Notes: generated by a model not told the origin, from the letters alone. Counted from the stretch's first letter, positions 1 to 8,672 are shown. The stretch is DNA of 40,457 nt from Paenibacillus sp. VTT E-133291 (GCF_002264395.1 NZ_NFVA01000064.1:1-40457), one strand, 5' to 3'. A program made the numbers and translations.

Positions 1-173
1 AAAGCTTTCCGTAGGAAAGCTCACTTCGTAAGCATAAGCTCTACGGATTTCAACCACGAATAGTGGTTTTAATCGAAGAAATCTGGAGACAACAGCGGCC
101 GGAAGTCCAAACACTCCTCGTAGTTACGACCGATCCCTAATTGTGGAAATGAAAATTTTATTTCAAAGGAGAA
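1..173. repeat. Structured non-coding left edge, possible interspersed repeat
   Basis: No plausible gene is seen here. The stretch is rich in inverted repeats. Positions 3-10 and 14-21 form an 8-bp perfect hairpin (AGCTTTCC / GGAAAGCT). TCCGTAG near 9-15 can alternatively pair with CTACGGA near 41-47. AACCAC and GTGGTT around 53-70 form another stem, flanked by GATTTC and GAAATC. From memory this resembles an intergenic element that recurs in Paenibacillus genomes, but that cannot be verified here and no second copy was found in the window. It could also be the 3' part of an untranslated leader for the methyltransferase gene. Confidence 0.4.
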
Positions 174-182
174 GTGATAAAT

Positions 183-854
183 ATGAATCAAACGAATACA
201 TGGGATAAAGTCGATCAGTACATTACAGAGCGGCTAATTCCGCAGGACTCTGTGCTGGAGGAAGTATTGACCGCTAATCAATTGGCAGGGCTGCCGCCCT
301 TTGATGTCTCACCTAGTCAGGGCAAATTCCTTAACCTATTGGTTCAAATGAAAGGGGCACGCCGGATTCTGGAGATTGGCACTTTGGGTGGGTACAGCAC
401 AATTTGGATGGCAAGGGCGCTCCCGTCTGACGGACATATCGTTACTTTGGAGCTAGATCCGTCGCATGCTCAGGTGGCTGGGGCTAATTTCTCGCTTGCT
501 GGGGTGGACGATGTGATAGAACTGCGTATAGGAGATGCGTTGGGGCAATTGTCTCAGATGAAGCAAGAGGGTGTGGAACCCTTTGACTTTATATTCATTG
601 ATGCCGATAAACCCAACAACCCTAACTATTTACAATGGGCGCTTCAATTTTCCCGGCCCGGTACGGTGATTATAGGCGATAATGTGATCCGTGAAGGTGA
701 GGTCATTAACAAGAATAGTAAAGATCCTCGTGTTGTAGGCGTTCGCGAATTTTATGATCTGTTGGCTAAAGAGCCTAGGATTTCGGCTACTGCCCTTCAA
801 ACGGTGGGGAGTAAAGGGTATGACGGATTCGTATTAGGGATTGTGAATAGCTAA
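183..854 (+). CDS. SAM-dependent O-methyltransferase (catechol-OMT-like family)
   Basis: A 223-residue class I methyltransferase of the O-methyltransferase family 3 type (caffeoyl-CoA/catechol OMT-like), a cytosolic enzyme moving a methyl group from SAM to a hydroxyl of an unidentified small molecule. The SAM-binding motif I is EIGTLGGYST (about residues 64-73). The metal-binding/acidic motif is FIFIDADKPNNPNY (about 136-149), followed by GTVIIGDNV, the usual order for the family. The frame opens with GTG at 174, but the AAAGGAG at 165-171 is far better spaced for ATG at 183, so I start there. No biosynthetic partner gene adjoins it, so the substrate cannot be inferred. It is followed 69 nt later by an unrelated acetyltransferase. 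Confidence 0.85.
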   Translation: MNQTNTWDKVDQYITERLIPQDSVLEEVLTANQLAGLPPFDVSPSQGKFLNLLVQMKGARRILEIGTLGGYSTIWMARALPSDGHIVTLELDPSHAQVAGANFSLAGVDDVIELRIGDALGQLSQMKQEGVEPFDFIFIDADKPNNPNYLQWALQFSRPGTVIIGDNVIREGEVINKNSKDPRVVGVREFYDLLAKEPRISATALQTVGSKGYDGFVLGIVNS

Positions 855-923
855 GTTATGTATTGCAATATCCAACAATTGTAATATAATCTATGGAAAA
901 TCTAATAGTGAGAGGTACTTTCT

Positions 924-1469
924 ATGCAACCTATATTTGAAACACAAAGGTTAACGCTAAGACCGTTTCAATCTACAGATGCAAGTAAAGTGCAAGACCT
1001 TGCTGGGGATATAGAAGTAGCTAGAACAACCCTGTCTATTCCCCATCCCTATCCGGATGGAGCGGCTGAATCTTGGATTAGTGCCTGTAGGAGGAGTGCA
1101 GCCGAAGGGGATGGGTTTCCATTTGCTTTAATTAGTAGAGAGAGTAATGCCTTACTAGGCTGTATGAGTCTAAATATAGACAAATCGCATAAAAGAGGGG
1201 AACTTGCCTATTGGGTAGGCAAACCTTTTTGGGGGAATGGTTATGCGACTGAAGCGGCTAAGAAGCTGATTGATTTCGGATTTGAAGACCTGTCATTAAA
1301 TAAAATATGGGCAGCGGCAATGACTAGAAATCCAGCTTCCTCTAACGTTATGAAAAAAGCTGGAATGAGATTTGAAGGGGAATTTAAACGGCATATTTTA
1401 AAATGGGATAAATTCGAGGATATAGTCTTCTACGGGTTAACTAGAATTGAATATGAAGATAGGAGATAA
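924..1469 (+). CDS. GNAT family N-acetyltransferase (RimJ/RimL type)
   Basis: A 181-residue acetyltransferase of the RimJ/RimL-like GNAT group, which moves acetyl from acetyl-CoA to an amine such as a protein N-terminus, amino sugar or antibiotic. The N-terminus ETQRLTLRPFQSTDA is typical. The acetyl-CoA pyrophosphate loop is visible as WVGKPFWGNGYATEA at about residues 97-111. The C-terminal half has the usual N-A-S-x-x-V-M-K-K-A-G-M run, where ribosomal-protein and drug acetyltransferases agree. GAGAGG lies upstream of the ATG. The gene ends at a strong terminator shared with the convergent ABC permease gene. Substrate unknown. Confidence 0.87.
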   Translation: MQPIFETQRLTLRPFQSTDASKVQDLAGDIEVARTTLSIPHPYPDGAAESWISACRRSAAEGDGFPFALISRESNALLGCMSLNIDKSHKRGELAYWVGKPFWGNGYATEAAKKLIDFGFEDLSLNKIWAAAMTRNPASSNVMKKAGMRFEGEFKRHILKWDKFEDIVFYGLTRIEYEDRR

Positions 1470-1487
1470 GTGGTATGATAACAACAA

Positions 1488-1531
1488 GGGGTTCCTAAGC
1501 CATGCTGGCTTGTGGAACCCCTCCTTTTTTA
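1488..1531. terminator. Bidirectional intrinsic terminator
   Basis: GGGGTTCC (1488-1495) pairs with GGAACCCC (1514-1521), with an inner AGCC/GGCT stem, followed by a run of T on the plus strand. It separates the plus-strand acetyltransferase gene from the convergent ABC permease gene. Confidence 0.8.
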
Positions 1532-3475
1532 AAGTGACTCTTTAATCACCTTTTTATAGTAGAAAACAGACAGCACTGCAAAGATCGAATACAAAGCCGT
1601 GTATAAGAGCATTACCAGAATCATCGGTGTCCAAAGCTCAGTGCCGAAGAAGAACCAGCCTGACTTGACGGCAAAGTAGCTGTGAAGCAGGCCTATAACT
1701 AATGGAATCCCGAAATTGAACAATTGTTTCATCTGAATCCCTCTAAGCAAATCACCCTGCGTGAATCCAAGCTTTCTTAGGATCGTATAGTTAGGCTTTT
1801 CGTTCTCACTCTCATCCATTTGTTTGAAATAAAGAATACATCCGGAGGTAATTAGGAACGTTAGCCCCAGAAAAGCAACGATAAACATGATCAGTCCCAT
1901 AGTTTCCTTTTGATTTTTTTTCGTCTCCAGTTGAGAGTCATGCCGGTTGTCTTTTTCAAATTTCATGTTCTGAAAAAGATCATTCGCCTGCTCAACGCTT
2001 GACCGATCTTTCATATCGATTCCGATATTAAGAGAGGACTTTCTTTGAAGGGCTGGATCTAGATCGTTTTGTAAGCGTTCGAAGATCGTTTCGTCTACAA
2101 TAGCAACGGGTAAGCCGCCACCTGTGAAAGATAATAAAATAGGTGCATCCATATTTATTTTTTCATAAGCTTGTGGAATAACCTCATGCAATCCCTTCAA
2201 TTCAATGGGGCCTTTGTCTTTCATAGCAATCATATTATCCAGTGCACTACTTGTCTTTGTAAAATAGGTCTCATCCGGCGATACATCGATACCTTCAAGT
2301 GCCTTTTCACTAATCACAGGAAGGGTCATGATATCAGAGATTATACTAGAGTCCTTTGTATTTTCACCCAGAATCTTCTTCACATTTACATCTACCTGAA
2401 TGACCTCGGTCTTTTTTTCTGTAAACACTAAGTTCTTCGCAGTTAATACCTCTTTAAATCGTTCGGCTTCATGGATATCGGTAAGAATAAAATCTGACGG
2501 AACGTACAGCTTTGCATTTTTCTCAGTAGAGTAGAATGAGATGTAGCTCAAGGATAATAGACCTATTGCTAGTGCCGACACCGTTGTAATGACGGTCAGT
2601 AATACGGCGTTTGACTTCATTCGGAACATAATGGAGGAGAGAGACAATACCTCTTTAATGTTCAGATACCCATTTTTCTGTTTACGAATGAGATGAAAGA
2701 TAAAGCTTACGGAGCCTTTATAGAAAAGATAAGTCCCAATGATAACCGAAGCCAGAATAGTAATCATGGCTATAGATAGCTCAGTCATTGATGTTAAATC
2801 TCCACTAAATAATCGAGATGAAATCGAATAGCCAAGTATAATGAATCCAATACCAGCGATCCCGATGATCATTTCGAAGAAGGACAGCTTTTTCACGGTA
2901 CCTTCTGTGGTTGAGGTCACTCGGAATAAGGACAAAATGCTTTGTCTTTTAATAAAGCTATAGTTCATCAGCATGATTAAGAGATAGATTATAAAAAATA
3001 CAATCAGCGTTTGGACTAAAGCCAGATTAGAGAAACGAAGGGAAGCAATCGCATCGACCCCAATCGTTTTAAAGAGAATCATTAGAATTAACTTTGAAAC
3101 AGAAAAACCTACGGCGATTCCTAGAATTAAAGAACCGAAATACAGGATAAAGTTCTCTGCCGAAAGAATCCGGAATATTTTACCTTTGGTCATTCCAATT
3201 AACTGGAACAAGCCAATTTCCTTGCCCCGGCGTTTGATGAAGATGGTATTAGCATATAACAGGAAAATGGATACAATCCCGACCAGTAAGACCGAGGCAG
3301 CCTTAATTGCTGCGCCCCCTTTGACCGAGCCTTCTACCGCATCCATCGAGGGATCATATTGCAACGTAACAAAGGCGAAATATAAGGCCACGCTAAAGAC
3401 GAGAGCAAACACATACAGGTAGTAATTTCTGATGTTTTTTCGCAGATTTCGCAGCATCAATACATTAATGCTCAT
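1529..3475 (-). CDS. BceB-type ABC transporter permease (FtsX domains)
   Basis: Large permease of the peptide-antibiotic ABC family (BceB/VraG/PsdB type), about 648 residues. In this family the permease both protects against cell-wall-active peptides and is the sensor that activates its partner histidine kinase. Hydrophobic segments indicate about ten helices: seven in the first half, a long hydrophilic extracellular region (roughly residues 315-530 here), then three more, which is the diagnostic BceB layout with two FtsX domains. The frame could open at GTG 3487, but AGGTGG lies correctly placed for ATG at 3475. That start overlaps the end of the ATPase gene by 11 nt, indicating translational coupling. 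Which peptide is recognised cannot be read from the sequence. Confidence 0.9.
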   Translation of the reverse strand: MSINVLMLRNLRKNIRNYYLYVFALVFSVALYFAFVTLQYDPSMDAVEGSVKGGAAIKAASVLLVGIVSIFLLYANTIFIKRRGKEIGLFQLIGMTKGKIFRILSAENFILYFGSLILGIAVGFSVSKLILMILFKTIGVDAIASLRFSNLALVQTLIVFFIIYLLIMLMNYSFIKRQSILSLFRVTSTTEGTVKKLSFFEMIIGIAGIGFIILGYSISSRLFSGDLTSMTELSIAMITILASVIIGTYLFYKGSVSFIFHLIRKQKNGYLNIKEVLSLSSIMFRMKSNAVLLTVITTVSALAIGLLSLSYISFYSTEKNAKLYVPSDFILTDIHEAERFKEVLTAKNLVFTEKKTEVIQVDVNVKKILGENTKDSSIISDIMTLPVISEKALEGIDVSPDETYFTKTSSALDNMIAMKDKGPIELKGLHEVIPQAYEKINMDAPILLSFTGGGLPVAIVDETIFERLQNDLDPALQRKSSLNIGIDMKDRSSVEQANDLFQNMKFEKDNRHDSQLETKKNQKETMGLIMFIVAFLGLTFLITSGCILYFKQMDESENEKPNYTILRKLGFTQGDLLRGIQMKQLFNFGIPLVIGLLHSYFAVKSGWFFFGTELWTPMILVMLLYTALYSIFAVLSVFYYKKVIKESL

Positions 3476-4226
3476 TCTGCACACCACCTAATACACCTTG
3501 TGTTTTTATGATGTCGTTGAAGAAGACTTGTCTGGATTGTTCCCCTTTATTTAATTGCGTATAGATCGTACCATCCTTTATAAAAATAACTCTACTGCAA
3601 TAGCTAGCTGCCACTGGATCATGGGTAACCATAACGATCGTTGCTTTTCGTCTTTGATTTAGTTCACTTAGCTTGTTTAACAAATCAGAAGCAGATTTAG
3701 AATCCAAGGCCCCTGTAGGTTCGTCAGCAAAAATGATACTCGGCTCATGAATGAAGGCCCGAGCTGCAGAGGTACGCTGTTTTTGCCCCCCAGAGATTTC
3801 ATTCGGGTACTTATTTTTTAATTCTAAAATCCCCAGCTCCCTCGCGACGTTTTCGAATTTCTCATTGGCAATTTTCTTAGGGGTGTTGGTAATGGATAGA
3901 GGTAACAGGATGTTCTCCTTCACAGTCAGCGTATCCAAGAGATTGTATTCTTGAAAAATAAATCCTAAATGATTTTTCCGAAACTCAGCTAATTGCTTTT
4001 CTTTCATAGTAGAAATTTCATTACCTTCGATGGTAATTGATCCATTGCTGATCTTATCTATAGAGGAGAGAACGTTAAGCAGGGTGGTTTTTCCTGAACC
4101 GGAAGATCCCATAATGCCAACAAATTCTCCTTCTTCAATAGAAATATCCAGTCCGCTCAACACGGATTGTTTGTTTAATTTGTTTCCGTAGCTTTTATGA
4201 ATTTTAGTGGCTTCTAGAATTGCCAT
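3465..4226 (-). CDS. BceA-type ABC transporter ATPase
   Basis: A 253-residue ATPase of the MacB/BceA group, the motor subunit for the downstream BceB-type permease at the inner face of the membrane. Walker A is GSSGSGKTT (about residues 40-48), the signature is ISGGQKQR (about 144-151), Walker B is IIFADEPTGALD, and the switch His follows in VMVTHDP. Length and motifs are normal for the family. It has its own promoter region downstream of the histidine kinase terminator (4227-4340), as expected for target genes that are induced separately from a low-level bceRS operon. GGGAG lies upstream of the ATG. Confidence 0.92.
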   Translation of the reverse strand: MAILEATKIHKSYGNKLNKQSVLSGLDISIEEGEFVGIMGSSGSGKTTLLNVLSSIDKISNGSITIEGNEISTMKEKQLAEFRKNHLGFIFQEYNLLDTLTVKENILLPLSITNTPKKIANEKFENVARELGILELKNKYPNEISGGQKQRTSAARAFIHEPSIIFADEPTGALDSKSASDLLNKLSELNQRRKATIVMVTHDPVAASYCSRVIFIKDGTIYTQLNKGEQSRQVFFNDIIKTQGVLGGVQNEH

Positions 4227-4263
4227 ATTGATTCACTCCCTTTTTATACTCGTTCTTTTTGTA

Positions 4264-4312
4264 TAGCCTTATTATAAAAGGCTTTGCCGTTCTTATCCTT
4301 CGATTGCCCGAA
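4264..4312 (-). promoter_or_regulatory. Candidate activator-dependent promoter of the bceAB-like operon
   Basis: Read on the minus strand there is a perfect TATAAT (complement of 4271-4276) but no recognisable -35 box at the right distance. An inverted repeat TTCG-N6-CGAA (4299-4312) is centred about 41-42 nt upstream of the predicted start site near 4264. That is the standard position for an activator touching RNA polymerase. The neighbouring response regulator is the obvious candidate. Assignment of the site is inference. Confidence 0.4.
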
Positions 4313-4349
4313 CAAAATAAAAAAGCATGTGACATTGTTGTCACACGCT
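4313..4349 (-). terminator. Intrinsic terminator after the bceS-like gene
   Basis: On the minus strand GCGTGTGACA pairs with TGTCACATGC and is followed by TTTTTTATTTT. The hairpin starts inside the last codons of the histidine kinase gene and includes its stop codon, so the two-component operon and the transporter operon are separate transcription units. Confidence 0.75.
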
Positions 4350-5345
4350 TGAGAGCTTCACGAATTCATTTTTAAGGGGAAAGGTTAAAGTGAACGTCGT
4401 CCCTGATCCGAGCCTCGACTCAACTCCGATGATGATCAACAAGGATTGTGCTGCTTTTTTGGCTAAATATAAGCCCATACCTGTGGCGGCATTGTCGCGA
4501 TGCACGGTGGTGGAAGTAAATCCTCTATCAAATATTCGAGGCAAATCCTTTGGATCTATCCCGCGCCCACCATCCTTCACCTCAAGAACGATATGCTCAG
4601 CTTGCTGATAGCTACTCACTGTAATATCTGAAGCCTCACTATATTTCACGGCGTTGGTTAGTAGTTGTCGGATAATAAAAGCCAGCCATTTGGCATCACT
4701 AAGCACTTCAGCTACTTCCAAGTTCAGTTCAAAGCCGAGTCCCTTCTGAATACACCAGGATTGCAACGTCTTAATCTCCCCGAAAATAAGCGTTTCTAAA
4801 TCGATATGTTCTATATACAAATCATTCTCAATAAAGGGAATCCGCCTTTGATGGAGCTGCTGGTCCAGTAAGAGATGTATTCGCAGCCATTCATAGGTCA
4901 GATTTTTCTTCATTCCGTCATCTTCCATACGTTCAATCATTAGGTGCATCGCGGTCAAAGGGGTCTTCACCTCATGAATCCACGACAAAAGCTCGTCTTT
5001 CTCCTGCTCTAGCGTCATTTGATTATGTGAAGCAGTCTGTTTCAACCATCTGGCTTGATTGGTGATGCTCTCTTCAATCATTTTCTCAAATGGACTTTCG
5101 GGGGAGGCGATACTGGTTAAATCCAGATCATCCTCTCGCTCCGCCAAGCTTTTATAGAATCTGGTTTCCCTGGGATAGCGAAGGATTAAGAACATTACGA
5201 ACAAAAACATCGACAAGGAGACCAGATAGAGGACCGAAGAGAATGGAATCGACGGGTCCATATAGGTGACAAAGAGTATAAACAGGTTGGTAAAGAGAAC
5301 AAGGAGGATCCAGCTGCTTCTTTCCAAGAGATATTTCTTAATCAT
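4341..5345 (-). CDS. BceS-type intramembrane-sensing histidine kinase
   Basis: A 334-residue sensor kinase of the BceS type. Two helices at about residues 12-32 and 35-56 are separated by only a few residues, so it has practically no extracellular sensor domain. Kinases of this type receive their signal from the BceAB transporter. The phospho-acceptor motif is SWIHEVKTPLTAM, followed by LLTNAVKYS (N box), DGGRGI (G1) and ATGMGLYLAKK (G2), all intact. It overlaps the response regulator gene by 4 nt and ends in a terminator, so the regulator and kinase form one unit. It should phosphorylate the upstream response regulator. Confidence 0.92.
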   Translation of the reverse strand: MIKKYLLERSSWILLVLFTNLFILFVTYMDPSIPFSSVLYLVSLSMFLFVMFLILRYPRETRFYKSLAEREDDLDLTSIASPESPFEKMIEESITNQARWLKQTASHNQMTLEQEKDELLSWIHEVKTPLTAMHLMIERMEDDGMKKNLTYEWLRIHLLLDQQLHQRRIPFIENDLYIEHIDLETLIFGEIKTLQSWCIQKGLGFELNLEVAEVLSDAKWLAFIIRQLLTNAVKYSEASDITVSSYQQAEHIVLEVKDGGRGIDPKDLPRIFDRGFTSTTVHRDNAATGMGLYLAKKAAQSLLIIIGVESRLGSGTTFTLTFPLKNEFVKLSSV

Positions 5346-6031
5346 AGGGTTTCCTCTTCGATGGCCATATACCCTTGTCCCACTTTCGTTTCAATGAAAT
5401 TACCTAATTCAAGCTCATCCAGCTTCTTGCGCAGCCGATTTACGTTGACGGTAAGGGTGTTGTCACTAATAAAACGTTTATCATCCCACAAGCTATTGAT
5501 TAATTCCTCGCGGGTGACGATTTTATTCTTTTTTTCAATAAGTAGTTTTAATATATAAATCTCGTTTTTCGTAAGCTCAATCGATCCCATTTCATTCGTC
5601 AACAGATTTCTCTCATAATCCACGGTTGCTCCGCACCATGTTTTGAGTTCAATGTTCTCTGTGTTGTAATTGTAGACGCGTCGAAGAATCGCTTGTACTT
5701 TGGCAATGAGTACATCGAAATGGAAGGGCTTTTGAATATAGTCATCGGCTCCAAGCTGCATGGACATCACCATATCCGTAGGATGATCGCGTGACGATAA
5801 GAAGATAATCGGAAGGTTGGAGTGAGAGCGAATCATTCGACACCAATGAAAGCCATCAAATTTAGGTAATTGGATATCGATGATGACTAAATCAGGTTTG
5901 ATCTCTATAAATTCCTGCGTGACATTGCTGAAATCTTGAATGCCATACACATCGTAAGACCACTGGGTAAGTCGCTCCTTGATCTCATTAAACAGCGTTG
6001 TATCATCTTCTATTAATAATAGCTTGAACAC
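5342..6031 (-). CDS. BceR-type OmpR-family response regulator
   Basis: A 229-residue response regulator with a receiver domain (phospho-acceptor Asp52 in DLVIIDIQLPKFDG, conserved Lys in YIQKPFHFD) and a C-terminal winged helix (ELTKNEIYILKLL through TVNVNRLRKKLDEL). It should activate the transporter genes when phosphorylated by the adjoining kinase. The start appears to be GTG at 6031 with a modest GGTGAAG ribosome site. It lies only 25 nt after the TetR gene on the same strand with no terminator between, so both may be on one transcript. Confidence 0.92.
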   Translation of the reverse strand: MFKLLLIEDDTTLFNEIKERLTQWSYDVYGIQDFSNVTQEFIEIKPDLVIIDIQLPKFDGFHWCRMIRSHSNLPIIFLSSRDHPTDMVMSMQLGADDYIQKPFHFDVLIAKVQAILRRVYNYNTENIELKTWCGATVDYERNLLTNEMGSIELTKNEIYILKLLIEKKNKIVTREELINSLWDDKRFISDNTLTVNVNRLRKKLDELELGNFIETKVGQGYMAIEEETL

Positions 6032-6056
6032 ATCTTCACCACACTTTTAGTTAGCT

Positions 6057-6947
6057 TTACAGCATTTTGGATAATACATCCTGATAATGCTTGAACTCTT
6101 TGGCTTCATTTAGATTAGGGCATGTTCTTAAGGATAGCAGAGCGCTTTCGATTAAGAACGCTCTCGGTTCCTTATTATTCATGATTTCTTCTTGGATAAA
6201 GTACAACAGCTTTAGATAATTAGTGCGGTTCGTATCACCTGGCGCGAAGGATCTCTCTATTATTTTCTTCAGGCTGATTGTCGCAAAGGATAGATCATTA
6301 TTGAAAAAATCACTGTATTCCGCTGCGGGCAATAACTTGTCCACATGTTCTGGTGAGATGAGTTGAATGCCCATGTCACTTACTTCTTCAACAACCTTTT
6401 GGATAAGAGTAGTGCAATAATCAATGATTTGTTTAGAGGTGATGACTTCATTCATAGCACTGTTGATTTGCAGCATATTCTGCAGAATCCCGTTAAAAAT
6501 AATGGCTCCATCCAGTAAATAAGGTTTTTTATCCGCAGGAAAAATATGAAGAAAACGTTCATATACCCAAGTGAGCAGGTTGAACTTCGTTTTTTTGATA
6601 AATGTAATTAAGTCTGGATCATTGGAGACTAAAGCATCTTCAACGAGCTGTAATAATCTATTTTTTTTATTGATTTTCATGACCAGCTGAACCTGCTCGG
6701 CAAATATCTTAATGTCAGAGGGGTCTTGACCAATGAGCATTGAATTTCGCCCTTCTTCAAGCTGAATGTGAATAGATGTGAATACAGCCTTGAAAAGATC
6801 CCCTTTGGAAGGAAAATAGTTATAAAAAGACCCTTTGGAGATCCGGCTATGATTCAAAATATCCTGAATGGAAGTGGCGTGGTACCCTTTTTCAATAAAT
6901 AATTCATGTGCCTTATGAATCACTTGCTCTTTTCGTTTATTAATCAT
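6057..6947 (-). CDS. TetR/AcrR-family transcriptional regulator
   Basis: A repressor of about 296 residues. The N-terminal helix-turn-helix is clear in TSIQDILNHSRISKGSFYNY with the following FPSKGDLF. The C-terminal part is long for the family (usual total 190-220) and has about 80 extra residues, so it may carry an additional ligand or dimerisation segment. The frame opens at TTG 6983, but AAAGGGG is well placed for ATG at 6947. It is divergent from an MFS drug exporter, the classic arrangement for a local repressor relieved by the exporter's substrate. Because the BceR-like gene follows after 25 nt, it may also influence that system by read-through. Confidence 0.87.
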   Translation of the reverse strand: MINKRKEQVIHKAHELFIEKGYHATSIQDILNHSRISKGSFYNYFPSKGDLFKAVFTSIHIQLEEGRNSMLIGQDPSDIKIFAEQVQLVMKINKKNRLLQLVEDALVSNDPDLITFIKKTKFNLLTWVYERFLHIFPADKKPYLLDGAIIFNGILQNMLQINSAMNEVITSKQIIDYCTTLIQKVVEEVSDMGIQLISPEHVDKLLPAAEYSDFFNNDLSFATISLKKIIERSFAPGDTNRTNYLKLLYFIQEEIMNNKEPRAFLIESALLSLRTCPNLNEAKEFKHYQDVLSKML

Positions 6948-6993
6948 CTGAGATGCCCCTTTAAGCTGGACTCTTTGTTCCAATATAGACTAG

Positions 6994-7021
6994 CTTATAT
7001 TTCCTCTTATTACAATTTCAA
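6994..7021 (-). promoter_or_regulatory. Promoter of the tetR-type gene
   Basis: On the minus strand TTGAAA (complement of 7016-7021) and TATAAG (complement of 6994-6999) are separated by 16 nt, a good sigma-A promoter about 45 nt upstream of the start codon at 6947. Confidence 0.55.
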
Positions 7022-7039
7022 TTTTAAATGAATTTTGTC

Positions 7040-7068
7040 TTGCCAAGCAGTAAATAAGGGAGTAATAT
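7040..7068 (+). promoter_or_regulatory. Possible promoter of the MFS exporter gene
   Basis: TTGCCA (7040-7045) lies 17 nt upstream of TAATAT (7063-7068). The match is moderate. The predicted transcription start falls just upstream of the palindrome at 7093-7106. Confidence 0.35.
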
Positions 7069-7092
7069 ATTCTACACTGGTTTGTAACTAGA

Positions 7093-7106
7093 GTTCAAAT
7101 TTGAAC
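7093..7106. promoter_or_regulatory. 14-bp perfect palindrome, candidate TetR operator
   Basis: GTTCAAATTTGAAC is a perfect palindrome in the divergent region between the TetR-type gene and the exporter gene, lying between the possible exporter promoter and its ribosome site. Size and position fit an operator for the neighbouring repressor. The assignment is inference. Confidence 0.5.
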
Positions 7107-7139
7107 CAATAGTATGATTATAGAATGGAGGATTCCAAA

Positions 7140-8663
7140 ATGAAAGCAAAAGAAAATAAAGCGTCCTACGGGATATTGGCAATCCTTATGATTGGTGCAT
7201 TTGTTGCTTTACTGAGTAATACCCTACTCAATATAGCTTTACCATCGATTATGAAGGATTTTGATGTCAGTGCCTCAACAGTGCAATGGCTATCTACAGG
7301 TTATATGCTCGTGAACGGGATCATGATTCCCTCGACAGCATTTTTGATTCAAAAGTATACCGCGAGACGGTTGTTCCTAATCGCCATTGGATTATTTGCG
7401 ATAGGAACCTTTATCGGAGGGTTCGCACCTAGTTTCCCTGTGTTATTGATCGCCAGAATGGTTCAGGCTTCCGGGGCTGCAATCATGATGCCATTATTAA
7501 TGAACGTATTGTTCACTACCTTTCCGCCTGAGAAACGTGGTTCAGCTATGGGGATGTTCGGGTTGGTTATGATTTTTGCACCAGCGATCGGACCTACATT
7601 ATCTGGATGGATTATTCAGCACTATGAATGGCCTGTTCTATTCTTTATGATTGCCCCAATCGCTGTATTGGTGTTCATTCTGGCCTTCTTTAAATTACAT
7701 GATCCTAAAAAAGATGTGGCGATTAAGATCGATTTCCTATCTGTGCTTTTATCCGCAATTGGTTTCGGGGGTCTTCTATATGGCTTCAGTTCCGCTGGGA
7801 ATAAAGGATGGGATGATCCAATGGTCTACTCCGCTCTTATTATCGGGGCGATTGGATTAGTAATATTCATTATGCGCCAATTGAAGATGAAGGAGCCTAT
7901 GCTGAATTTCAGAGTGTACAAATACCCGATGTTTGCGTTATCCTCAGCGATTTCGATTACGCTTAATATGGCAATGTTCTCGGCGATGATGCTGATGCCG
8001 ATCTACCTGCAAAATATTAGAGGGATTTCACCACTCGATTCAGGACTTCTAATGTTGCCTGGTGCGTTAATTATGGGTGTTATGTCACCAATCACAGGTA
8101 AATTGTTCGATAAATTCGGAGGTAAAGTATTAGCACTAGTCGGTCTAGCAATCGTAGTGATTAGTACGTATTTCTTTAGTGATTTGACTGAAATGACTAA
8201 ATATTCTACACTCATGATTCTATATTCTGTAAGAATGTTCGGGATCTCTATGGTGATGATGCCAGTGATGACTAATGGACTAAATTCTATTCCAGCCAAA
8301 TATACGCCGCATGGTACAGCGATGAACAGTACGATTCAGCAAGTATCAGGAGCGATTGGTGGGGCACTGCTCGTAACTATTATGTCTAACAGTACCACTT
8401 CACATGTGAAGGATATGGTCGCTGATGCTGTAAGTAAATTAACGACTAAACCTTCGGCAGACCAATTGCTTGGTATACAAAATCAAGTTATTGCGAAAGC
8501 TACTATTGAAGGAATTAACGATGCATTTTTAGTCTCTGTAGGCGTAGCGATTATTGCATTTATTCTAGCCTTCTTTATTAAAAGAGGCATTCAGCCTAAG
8601 GAAACAGCAGAAGAGAAAGTGACTGCGAAGCCAGTAGCTGCCAAGCAGGTTACAACGCATTAA
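7140..8663 (+). CDS. MFS drug exporter, DHA2 family (EmrB/QacA type)
   Basis: A 507-residue membrane protein with about 14 hydrophobic helices, the DHA2 topology of proton-driven multidrug exporters such as EmrB, QacA and LmrB. The antiporter motif C appears as FAPAIGPTLSGWII (helix 5). An Asn- and Leu-rich first helix (LLSNTLLNIALPSI) and the QWLSTGYMLVNGIMIP segment are typical. The frame opens at ATG 7125, but that ATG lies in the ribosome site. GGAGGA at 7127-7132 points to ATG at 7140. It ends at a strong terminator. Regulation by the divergent TetR-type protein is likely; the drugs exported are unknown. Confidence 0.9.
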   Translation: MKAKENKASYGILAILMIGAFVALLSNTLLNIALPSIMKDFDVSASTVQWLSTGYMLVNGIMIPSTAFLIQKYTARRLFLIAIGLFAIGTFIGGFAPSFPVLLIARMVQASGAAIMMPLLMNVLFTTFPPEKRGSAMGMFGLVMIFAPAIGPTLSGWIIQHYEWPVLFFMIAPIAVLVFILAFFKLHDPKKDVAIKIDFLSVLLSAIGFGGLLYGFSSAGNKGWDDPMVYSALIIGAIGLVIFIMRQLKMKEPMLNFRVYKYPMFALSSAISITLNMAMFSAMMLMPIYLQNIRGISPLDSGLLMLPGALIMGVMSPITGKLFDKFGGKVLALVGLAIVVISTYFFSDLTEMTKYSTLMILYSVRMFGISMVMMPVMTNGLNSIPAKYTPHGTAMNSTIQQVSGAIGGALLVTIMSNSTTSHVKDMVADAVSKLTTKPSADQLLGIQNQVIAKATIEGINDAFLVSVGVAIIAFILAFFIKRGIQPKETAEEKVTAKPVAAKQVTTH

Positions 8664-8672
8664 TCTATATTC

